Origin: Bacteroidales bacterium
GTDB lineage: Bacteria; Bacteroidota; Bacteroidia; Bacteroidales; NBLH01
Length of the DNA stretch: 8,398 nucleotides
Reading direction: 5' to 3'
NCBI GenBank assembly: GCA_026988445.1
Contig: JALSLF010000526.1
Span: forward strand, 1 to 8,398
In this document: one piece after another, positions 1 to 6,074 of the stretch
Layout: each line of letters opens with the position of its first letter
Position numbering within the stretch: position 1 is the first letter of the stretch
The notes under the pieces: generated by a model
Databases searched by the model: none
Seen by the model: the letters and a program-made list of their open reading frames with translations, nothing else
Told to the model about the DNA's origin: nothing
Position numbers and translations under genes: made by a program

Positions 1-2088
1 GAAACCGATAAATTTTTCCGCTCTTTAATGCTGCGAAAAACGGCAAAAGAAAGCATTAAAGCTTATTTTCATGAAAATCCTGAAATAGCTGAGGCGGCAA
101 AAGCCTATATAGCGGGTATTAATCAATATATTGATGAGGGAAGTTTTCCTGTTGAGTTTGTGATGATTGGGATACCCAAAGAACATTATACTATTGAAGA
201 TATGTATATGATGGCAGGTTATATGGCTTATACTTTTCAGGCAGCTTTTAAAATTGATCCTTTAATGACTAAAATTGAACAGAAGTTGGGTGATAAATAT
301 TTAAAAGACTTCGCCATTAATTACATTCTGGGAGCTAAACGAATATATAATTATCCGAATATTGACAGTACATTGGCTTTTGCCGACAAAATAGAACAGA
401 TAATTAAGGGTTTACCCGTACCTTTATTAATTGGCAGTAACAGTTGGGTTTTATCTCCTCAAAAATCAAAATCAGGAAAGGTGTTATTTGCCAACGATAC
501 CCACATAGGCTATGCACAACCGGCAGTTTGGTACGAAGCACATATTGTGTATCCGGGATACAGTATTTACGGGAATTATCTGGCAGGAATATCTTTTGCT
601 TTATTAGGTCATAATCAGGATGTTGCATGGGGGTTGACCATGTTTGAAAATGATGATTTGGATATGTTTCGCGAAAAACTTAATCCGGATAATCCCAATC
701 AGGTTTGGTTTAAAGACCATTGGGAAGATTTACAAATAGTGCATGAAACGATTAAAGTAAAAGATGCCGATGATATTGATTTTACGATTAAAATTAGCCG
801 TCATGGGCCTATTATGACTGATGTTTTATCAAGTACTGATAAAAAAAGCGACCCAATAGCCGTTTGGTGGACTTTTAATCAAACAAAAACACGAATTTTA
901 GAAGCATTTTATAAAATAAATCATGCCCGAAAACTTGAAGATGTGGCTTATGCAGCAAGCTTAATTGCAGCACCCGGTTTAAATGTAATGTATGGTGATA
1001 AAGAAGGAAATATTGCATGGTGGGCTGCAGGAAAGCTGATTAAACGTCCGCCACATGTACAAGCCAATCTGATTTTAGACGGTTCAAGCGGAAAAGATGA
1101 ATTTTTGGGTTTTTACGATTTTAAAGATAATCCGCAAGCTATAAATCCACCTTGGGGCTATGTGTATTCGGCAAATAATCAACCGGATACAATTGCCGGA
1201 ATTTTGTATCCGGGCTATTATGCATCGGAAAACAGAGCTAATAGAATTGTGCATTTTCTTAATGAGGACAAAAAATGGGATATCGAATCCTTAAAAATTA
1301 TGCAAACCGATTTAATATCAAAACTTCATGTGCGGGAAGCTAAAAAAATATTATCAAAAGTTGACAAAAGTAATTTGAATGATGTTTCGCAAAAAGCTTA
1401 CGATATTCTTAATCAATGGGAAGGGAATCATCGGGCAGATGCAACTGCTCCTGTAATATATTATAAACTTCTTTATAAAGTACTTGAAAATACTTTTAAA
1501 GATGAATTAGGAGATATAGATTTTGAGAAAATTGTATCAACACACATGATGCACCGGACTTATACTTCACTTTTTTCTAACGATAGCTCTCTTTGGTGGG
1601 ACAATATAAATACTGAAAAAATTGAAAGAAGAAGTGATATTTTTAATTTATCATTTACCCAAAGTATTAAAGAGTTAGAAGCTCAGCTAGGAAGTGATAT
1701 TGAGCAATGGAAATGGGAAAAGGTTCACTTTTTAGAACATAAACATCCTATGGGAAGGCAAGGTGGGCTACTTGCTAAAATTTTTAATGTAGGACCTTTT
1801 GGTGTTTTTGGAGGCAGTCAAATAATTAATAATATTAGTTTTAATTTTAATGGTTCGGGTTTTTACAAAGCTACTTACGGACCTTCGCAACGTACTTTAA
1901 TCGATTTTGCCGATTTAGACAATGCCATAAGTGTTATTCCTACCGGACAGTCGGGAAGAATAATGAGCAAACATTATGATGATCAAGCTCCATTGTATAA
2001 TACAGGAAAATATCGCAAACAGATGATGAACCGGAATGAAATTATTGAAACCGCAGAAGGAAAACTGGTTTTAGAGCCGGCTAAATAA
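1..2088 (+). CDS. Penicillin acylase family protein (Ntn hydrolase), 5'-truncated
   Basis: The reading frame is open from base 1, so the gene begins before the window; the first ATG inside (base 28) is not the true start. Numbering from that Met, the visible part is 686 residues. The key motif is GSNSW at residues 136-140. In penicillin acylases the proenzyme cuts itself before this serine (Ser137, bases 436-438), which becomes the N-terminal nucleophile of the beta subunit. Motifs such as SKSGK and FANDTHIG follow as expected. YSANNQP (380-386) and ENRANRI (401-407) lie about 245 and 267 residues after the serine, close to the catalytic Asn241 and Arg263 of penicillin G acylase. The family hydrolyses amide bonds (beta-lactam side chains, acyl-homoserine lactones, other N-acyl compounds) and is usually periplasmic; the signal peptide would be in the missing part. 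The real substrate cannot be predicted. The gene ends in TAA, three bases before a palindromic repeat and a terminator. Confidence 0.93.
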   Translation, partial: ETDKFFRSLMLRKTAKESIKAYFHENPEIAEAAKAYIAGINQYIDEGSFPVEFVMIGIPKEHYTIEDMYMMAGYMAYTFQAAFKIDPLMTKIEQKLGDKYLKDFAINYILGAKRIYNYPNIDSTLAFADKIEQIIKGLPVPLLIGSNSWVLSPQKSKSGKVLFANDTHIGYAQPAVWYEAHIVYPGYSIYGNYLAGISFALLGHNQDVAWGLTMFENDDLDMFREKLNPDNPNQVWFKDHWEDLQIVHETIKVKDADDIDFTIKISRHGPIMTDVLSSTDKKSDPIAVWWTFNQTKTRILEAFYKINHARKLEDVAYAASLIAAPGLNVMYGDKEGNIAWWAAGKLIKRPPHVQANLILDGSSGKDEFLGFYDFKDNPQAINPPWGYVYSANNQPDTIAGILYPGYYASENRANRIVHFLNEDKKWDIESLKIMQTDLISKLHVREAKKILSKVDKSNLNDVSQKAYDILNQWEGNHRADATAPVIYYKLLYKVLENTFKDELGDIDFEKIVSTHMMHRTYTSLFSNDSSLWWDNINTEKIERRSDIFNLSFTQSIKELEAQLGSDIEQWKWEKVHFLEHKHPMGRQGGLLAKIFNVGPFGVFGGSQIINNISFNFNGSGFYKATYGPSQRTLIDFADLDNAISVIPTGQSGRIMSKHYDDQAPLYNTGKYRKQMMNRNEIIETAEGKLVLEPAK

Positions 2089-2091
2089 ATT

Positions 2092-2149
2092 CTTAAATTA
2101 AGCGATTATGTATAGTGGTCTATTGAAGTAGATAATCGCTCCATTAAAA
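2092..2149. repeat. Short palindromic repeat, copy A (MITE-like remnant)
   Basis: The perfect arms AGCGATTAT (2101-2109) and ATAATCGCT (2132-2140) enclose a 22-base loop. Bases 2121-2141 are identical over 21 bases to 6013-6033 in the larger element at 5879-6043. The left end, 2092-2109, matches 16 of 18 bases of that element's terminal repeat; the right end beyond 2141 is more diverged. It looks like an internally deleted copy of the longer element. It begins three bases after the acylase stop codon and runs into the terminator, so it would lie in the 3' UTR of that mRNA. Confidence 0.7.
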
Positions 2150-2177
2150 AAAAGCCGCTGAAAGCGGCTTTTTTTTT
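2146..2177. terminator. Bidirectional intrinsic terminator between convergent genes
   Basis: A run of eight A, the stem GCCGCT, a GAA loop (2160-2162), the complementary AGCGGC and a run of nine T make one symmetrical hairpin. The 9-bp core AAAGCCGCT/AGCGGCTTT (2151-2159 and 2163-2171) is perfect and extends through the A/T tracts. Read from either side it gives a GC-rich stem followed by a U tract, so it can end both the acylase transcript (plus) and the AOR-family transcript (minus, stop codon at 2184-2186). Confidence 0.93.
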
Positions 2178-2183
2178 AAACTT

Positions 2184-4331
2184 TTATTGAAAAGGAGTAA
2201 TTGTTTCAATTACCTCAGGTAAATCCATACCCAATTTTTTCATATGTTCAATAGTAGGTACTCCGTTTTTGTTCCAACCACGGCGTTCATAAACCGCATC
2301 CAATAATTTTTCATATTGTTCTTCGCGGTGTTTACGGGTAATTTCCATTTTTTCTTCAATGCTTTTACCTGCCGGATCTATGCCGATAATTTCTTTCATT
2401 TGTTTATCATAATGTTCTTCTAACGAAAGATATTCTTCTTTAGTTACCGGTCCTGCGGCACGATAAGGCTGTGCATCGTATTTACGGGTACCGTATCCTC
2501 TACGCAAATTAAACACGCGCTGATAGTTATACACACGCTCCGATTGACGAATCAGTTCTTCTTTGTCAAAATCTTTGCCTGTAACTGCTTTATAAATGGT
2601 TACATAATTATCAACATGTTCCGGTACTTTTGCAGGTTCATCGGTTTCTGCATTTGACTCCGGCTCAACATCATTCCATGGAAGTTTACACAAGCCCATT
2701 AAACCAAACCATGTACGGAACATTGGGAAATAATGTAATGCTTCGGCTTTATCTTCAAAAGTAGGGATTTGATTATTTACCATATCCATAAAAATCAACC
2801 AAGCTTCATCGTGCTGTGGGCCTTTATTGGTCATGGCATAACCGCCTTGCTGAGCCAAAGATTCTTTAGATACGTATTGCGAGTATTCCAAACCTTTGTT
2901 TTCCATACCGATATCGTTTAAGAAATCCGCATCGCCCCAGCCTTTTTCAACAAACAGTTCTTTTAATTTACGAACACCTTGCCCTGCAATTTTCCCAAAA
3001 CCTTCGCCACGTGCCAACTGGTGCAATAATTCCATAGCCCCATCAGCGTTACCAAAGTTTAATTTAATACCTCCTGTACGCTCTTCATTTAAAATGCCTT
3101 CTTCATAACACTCCATTAAAAATCCCATGGTAGTACCCCATGTGATGGTACAAATACCGTAAGTATCGCAATAGAAGTTAGACTCAATGGTAAAATCGGG
3201 ATTAAAAATACCCATAATTGAACCTAAGGAAGCGGCTGTTTCATATTCCGGTCCTTCAACTAAAACTTTTTGCCCTTTATAAGGTCCCGTTCTCAGTTCA
3301 TAATTATCCACACCTTTTGCACAAGACATGTTACAACCTATCCAGCATCCATCGGGTACACCCTGAGTAAAATAAGTTTTATAAACATCACTGTGGATTT
3401 TATAAGCATCTTTATGATGTCCGTATTTAAAGTTATTAACGGGCAACAAATCATAATCGTTCATGATGTTGGTAAGGTGAGCCGTACCTTTTGAACGCAT
3501 TTGTGCTTGCGATTCGTCCAATTCTTTCATTTCACGGTTAAAGCGTTTACCACGCTCTATAATAGGCTTCATATCAGCCACATTGTTTAAATTACCACTT
3601 ATTTTAGGTACTTTTGCAACAATGGCTTTGATTTTTTTATCTCTGAAAACAGTACCTATACCGCCACGTCCTGCTTGTTTAAATCGAACCTCTTTACGTT
3701 TCGGGTCGTAAAATGAGAAGTTTAACATTCCGATTAAAGAATTTTCGGCAGCCACTCCGGCAGATACTACGGAAATTTTTACCAAATCTTTTCCTGCATC
3801 ACTATTTGCCAATGCTTCGGTAAGTTCACGGGCAAGTATATGCGTATTACTGGTTCCTTCGGGTGCTTCAACTATTTTTACGGTTTCTGTTTCTCCATCA
3901 ATAATAATAATTACATCTTTGTCAGATTTTCCTTGCAACTCTAAAGCATCAAATCCCGAAAAATTTAAAAAAGGACCAAAATAACCGCCTACATTACTGT
4001 CCATAACAGAATTTGTTTGCGGAGATATGGAAACAACCAAAGATTTTCCCGTTCCCGAATATTGAGTAATACCGGCAATAGGTCCGGGGCTGATGATAAT
4101 TTCATTTTCCGGATCGTTCCATTTTGTATCCGGTTTTGTAGCATCCCAGAGCAATTTTAAGCCGTATCCTTTTCCGCCGATGAATTTTTCTTTCATCATC
4201 GGATCTACATCTTTTTCTTTTATCGTTCCGTCTGTTACGTTGATATACAATATTTTATCTGTATATCCGCGATACATGGGAGTAAGTTTATATGACCATT
4301 CGGCAATGGTTTTCAACGAATTAATATCCAT
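2184..4331 (-). CDS. Aldehyde:ferredoxin oxidoreductase family protein (W/Mo-pterin)
   Basis: This 715-residue protein has the AOR layout. The N-terminal pterin-binding domain includes FIGGKGYG (50-57) and a GRGGIGTVFRDKKIKAIV segment near 222-240. The iron-sulfur and second pterin domains follow. Cysteines 329, 333, 337 and 548 (in GLMGLCKLPW) probably hold the [4Fe-4S] cluster. A first pterin-ligand motif DTYGIC is at 389-394. Family members carry tungsten or molybdenum on two pterins and interconvert aldehydes and acids, usually with ferredoxin, in the cytoplasm under anoxic conditions; some relatives act on other substrates, so the reaction here is open. The protein is longer than classical AOR (about 605). 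The first three cysteines are spaced CX3CX3C rather than CX2CX3C, and the second DxxGLC motif reads GLMGLC (543-548), lacking Asp. Met19 (4277) is a possible later start, since many homologues begin near GYTGK. I kept Met1 because the -7 box at 4370-4377 gives it a short leader. Confidence 0.9.
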   Translation of the reverse strand: MDINSLKTIAEWSYKLTPMYRGYTDKILYINVTDGTIKEKDVDPMMKEKFIGGKGYGLKLLWDATKPDTKWNDPENEIIISPGPIAGITQYSGTGKSLVVSISPQTNSVMDSNVGGYFGPFLNFSGFDALELQGKSDKDVIIIIDGETETVKIVEAPEGTSNTHILARELTEALANSDAGKDLVKISVVSAGVAAENSLIGMLNFSFYDPKRKEVRFKQAGRGGIGTVFRDKKIKAIVAKVPKISGNLNNVADMKPIIERGKRFNREMKELDESQAQMRSKGTAHLTNIMNDYDLLPVNNFKYGHHKDAYKIHSDVYKTYFTQGVPDGCWIGCNMSCAKGVDNYELRTGPYKGQKVLVEGPEYETAASLGSIMGIFNPDFTIESNFYCDTYGICTITWGTTMGFLMECYEEGILNEERTGGIKLNFGNADGAMELLHQLARGEGFGKIAGQGVRKLKELFVEKGWGDADFLNDIGMENKGLEYSQYVSKESLAQQGGYAMTNKGPQHDEAWLIFMDMVNNQIPTFEDKAEALHYFPMFRTWFGLMGLCKLPWNDVEPESNAETDEPAKVPEHVDNYVTIYKAVTGKDFDKEELIRQSERVYNYQRVFNLRRGYGTRKYDAQPYRAAGPVTKEEYLSLEEHYDKQMKEIIGIDPAGKSIEEKMEITRKHREEQYEKLLDAVYERRGWNKNGVPTIEHMKKLGMDLPEVIETITPFQ

Positions 4332-4369
4332 ACAAAATAATTTTAGATTGTTTTTTTGATTTAGCTGTA

Positions 4370-4377
4370 CAAAGGTA
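4370..4377 (-). promoter_or_regulatory. Bacteroidota -7 box upstream of the AOR-family gene
   Basis: On the minus strand the bases read TACCTTTG, a full match to TAnnTTTG. This predicts transcription starting near 4365 and a leader of about 34 bases to the ATG at 4331. No good -33 TTTG is visible at the usual distance; the region is only T-rich. The box lies inside a small inverted repeat, TGTAC-AAAG-GTACA (4366-4379), which might bind a regulator. Confidence 0.6.
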
Positions 4378-4420
4378 CAAAATTAAACATAGATTTGAGC
4401 TAAAAAAATGATATATAGCA

Positions 4421-4440
4421 ATATGCAAAGATTTGCATAT
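4421..4440. promoter_or_regulatory. 20-bp palindrome, candidate operator of the AOR-family gene
   Basis: ATATGCAAA (4421-4429) and TTTGCATAT (4432-4440) are perfect inverted arms separated by GA. The centre is about 65 bases upstream of the predicted start of the AOR transcript, a position typical of activator sites. There is no U tract on either side, which argues against a terminator. The regulator is unknown; the arms do not match the FNR or CRP consensus sequences. Confidence 0.5.
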
Positions 4441-4451
4441 CGGTTGTATGT

Positions 4452-4480
4452 GAAAACAGTCTGTTAAAATAACAGACTGT
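4452..4480 (-). terminator. Hairpin terminator after the proline dehydrogenase gene
   Basis: An 11-bp perfect stem, ACAGTCTGTTA (4456-4466) and TAACAGACTGT (4470-4480), has a three-base loop. Read on the minus strand it is followed by TTTT (4456-4453). It sits 50 bases after the proline dehydrogenase stop codon and upstream of the AOR promoter, as expected of a terminator separating the two minus-strand genes. The U tract is short, so some read-through into the AOR gene is possible. On the plus strand it is not followed by a U tract. Confidence 0.65.
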
Positions 4481-4530
4481 AGTATATGTGAGTTTCAAAG
4501 CGTATTATTTCAATAGTCCCCACAAAGTCA

Positions 4531-5730
4531 TTATTTAATGCTCTTTCTTCTTTTTACCTCTTTTTCAATTAATTGTAATTCCCTACTTGATTGTCCTTTT
4601 ACCGAAGTATTTTCTTCGGCACGGCGCAATAAGTAGGGCAATACATGACGAACGGGACCATACGGTAAATATTTAGCTACATTATAGCCTTCTTGTGCTA
4701 AATTAAAACTAATATGATCGCTCATTCCGTATAGTTGCGAAAACCAACACCTTGGGTCGTCTTTTGACAAACCGTGCTCTTGCATCAATTGAGCCATGTA
4801 GGCATTACTGTATTCATTATGAGTACCGTTAAAAACTACAATATTTTCAATATTTTCAATACAATATTTCAATGCCAGATTATAATCTCTGTCGGTAGCT
4901 TCTTTATCCGGTTGGATAGGATCTTTGTATCCCTTTTCGGCAGCACGGGCGCGCTCTTTTTCCATGTAAGCACCACGCACAAATTTAGCACCGAGATAGT
5001 ATCCACCCTCAGTTGCCGCTTTATGAGCTTTTTTAAGTATATCCAATCTATCCCATCGATACATCTGATAAGTGTTAAAAACAATGGCTTTTTTCTTGTT
5101 GTATTTTTCCATCATCTCGGTAACTACTTCGTCAAAAATATTTTGAAACCAAGTATCTTCAGCATCTACCAAAATTGGAATATCACTATCATAAGCAGTT
5201 TTGCACAAAGTATTTATACGGTCTTTAAATTTTTGTACTTCCTGTTTTTCTTCCTCGCTAAGTTCAATACCCTCACTGGCTTTTTCTAAAATACTGCTAC
5301 GCCCAAAAGCGGTGGGTTTAAATACGGCAAAAGGAATGTTCGGGTTTTGCCCTGCATTTTTAATGGAGCGTATGGTTTCTTCAAGAGCTAACTGAATGGT
5401 TTTATCATCATCAGTCCCCTCAACCGAATAATCAAGTATGGCTTTTACATTAAACTCGCCCAATTTTTTTACTACAGGATTGCACTTATCAATGGTTTCG
5501 CCACCGACAAAATGAGCATAAAGTGTGGGTTTTGCAGCCCAACCAACAGGAAAACCAATGCCAATGGCAATTTTAGTAAGTCCGTTTCCTATTTTTACCA
5601 ATGAAGCATTCCCCATCACCTTAAATAAGAAATGAGCTTTTCTTAATTCTGCATCCGATTTGCTTTTGAATGCTATTTCCGTATCCTGAAATTGTTCGAT
5701 TAGTTTGTTTATTACTGCATCGTTTGACAT
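4531..5730 (-). CDS. Proline dehydrogenase, single-domain (FAD-dependent)
   Basis: This enzyme oxidises L-proline to delta-1-pyrroline-5-carboxylate (P5C) with FAD and passes electrons to the quinone pool, the first step of proline use as a carbon and nitrogen source. At 399 residues it is a stand-alone domain, not the long bifunctional PutA. The TIM-barrel motifs are clear and resemble the eukaryotic/mitochondrial type: LVDAEDTWFQ (187-196), VFNTYQMY, LGAKFVRGAYMEKERARA (R252, G253) and, near the C-terminus, YLPYGPV...YLLRRAEEN. Arg369 and Arg370 in the last motif correspond to the pair (Arg555/Arg556 in E. coli PutA) that binds the proline carboxylate. The C-terminal tail is basic (KEVKRRKSIK). 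The start is the ATG at 5730, near the first conserved sequence. No P5C dehydrogenase gene is in the window, so the second step must be encoded elsewhere. The gene is transcribed away from aroB, from a promoter in the shared 344-base intergenic region. Confidence 0.96.
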   Translation of the reverse strand: MSNDAVINKLIEQFQDTEIAFKSKSDAELRKAHFLFKVMGNASLVKIGNGLTKIAIGIGFPVGWAAKPTLYAHFVGGETIDKCNPVVKKLGEFNVKAILDYSVEGTDDDKTIQLALEETIRSIKNAGQNPNIPFAVFKPTAFGRSSILEKASEGIELSEEEKQEVQKFKDRINTLCKTAYDSDIPILVDAEDTWFQNIFDEVVTEMMEKYNKKKAIVFNTYQMYRWDRLDILKKAHKAATEGGYYLGAKFVRGAYMEKERARAAEKGYKDPIQPDKEATDRDYNLALKYCIENIENIVVFNGTHNEYSNAYMAQLMQEHGLSKDDPRCWFSQLYGMSDHISFNLAQEGYNVAKYLPYGPVRHVLPYLLRRAEENTSVKGQSSRELQLIEKEVKRRKSIK

Positions 5731-5818
5731 TCTGATAATTTTTAAAGTTTGGTACTAAAAAATCTTTTAATAAAAATCTGTTTTATAATTTTGTTGCGAA
5801 AATATAAAACACTTGTGT

Positions 5819-5826
5819 CAAAATTA
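5819..5826 (-). promoter_or_regulatory. Bacteroidota -7 box upstream of proline dehydrogenase
   Basis: The minus strand reads TAATTTTG, a full match to TAnnTTTG. A start near 5812 would give a leader of about 80 bases. No convincing -33 TTTG is present; a T-rich stretch occupies that area. The half-symmetrical ACAC-TT-GTGT (5809-5818) lies at the predicted start site. In DNA this AT-rich, the box alone is modest evidence. Confidence 0.45.
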
Positions 5827-5827
5827 C

Positions 5828-5841
5828 TTATTACGTAATAA
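5828..5841. promoter_or_regulatory. 14-bp perfect palindrome, candidate operator of proline dehydrogenase
   Basis: TTATTACGTAATAA is perfectly self-complementary with no spacer. It begins two bases upstream of the predicted -7 box, so it would fill the core promoter spacer, where a bound protein would block RNA polymerase. The placement suggests a repressor site. The binding protein is unknown, and AT-rich DNA makes such palindromes more likely by chance. Confidence 0.4.
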
Positions 5842-5864
5842 AAAAAATATGATTTTTAGCATGT

Positions 5865-5880
5865 TATGATTAAAATCATA
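5865..5880. repeat. 16-bp inverted repeat abutting the MITE-like element
   Basis: TATGATT (5865-5871) and AATCATA (5874-5880) form perfect arms around AA. TATGATTTT at 5848-5856 can pair with the same right arm (AAAATCATA, 5872-5880), so two alternative hairpins are possible. The right arm ends in the TA that flanks the 5881-6041 element, so the palindrome may be the site into which the element inserted. Confidence 0.4.
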
Positions 5881-6043
5881 CCTAAACTGAACGATTATGT
5901 ACAAAAAGAAGTGCCAAGATATTGAGATTAAAAAGTTTAGAAAAAAAGTAAGAATACCGGTTGGTATTTGAGCCTTTTTTTGTAAATCTTTTTAGCTCAA
6001 TAGATTGGTACTTATTGAAGTAGATAATCGCTCAATTTAGGTA
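5879..6043. mobile_element. MITE-like 161-bp palindromic element with TA flanks (copy B)
   Basis: The left end CCTAAACTGAACGATTAT (5881-5898) and the reverse complement of the right end (6024-6041), CCTAAATTGAGCGATTAT, agree at 16 of 18 bases. TA lies just outside both ends (5879-5880 and 6042-6043), as in TA-duplicating elements of the IS630/Tc1-mariner type. The symmetry continues inward almost without gaps: by hand count about 53 of the first 70 bases match, and the centre is a clean AATACC-GGTT-GGTATT (5953-5968). The element is too short to encode a protein and would depend on a transposase made elsewhere. It shares 21 identical bases with 2121-2141. A miniature inverted-repeat transposable element is the best reading; a dispersed structured RNA or palindromic unit is the alternative. 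Confidence 0.65.
5979..6008 (+). promoter_or_regulatory. Possible aroB promoter inside the MITE-like element
   Basis: TTTG (5979-5982), an 18-base spacer and TAGATTGG (6001-6008) resemble the Bacteroidota -33 TTTG and -7 TAnnTTTG pair, with one mismatch in the -7 box. A start near 6013 would give aroB a leader of about 60 bases. No better -7 box is seen between the element and the aroB ATG. The assignment is inferred from consensus alone. Confidence 0.3.
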
Positions 6044-6074
6044 ATAATTCATTGGCATTTTAAAAAATAAAGGT

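Noticed and set aside
404..628. Minus-strand open frame opposite the penicillin acylase
   Set aside because: It overlaps the catalytic serine region of the acylase in antisense and has no family features.
4774..5289. Plus-strand open frame of 171 codons opposite proline dehydrogenase
   Set aside because: It is the antisense shadow of a clearly conserved enzyme; its translation is rich in Phe, Ile and Ser, with no recognisable domain.
4531..5730. Bifunctional PutA with P5C dehydrogenase domain
   Set aside because: The protein ends soon after the RRAEEN motif at 399 residues, with no aldehyde dehydrogenase domain and no frame continuing downstream.
5940..5982. Central hairpin plus T run of the 161-bp element as an intrinsic terminator
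   Set aside because: The six-base stem is AT-rich and separated from the T run by several bases; the T run is better explained as the symmetrical partner of the A run in the left arm.
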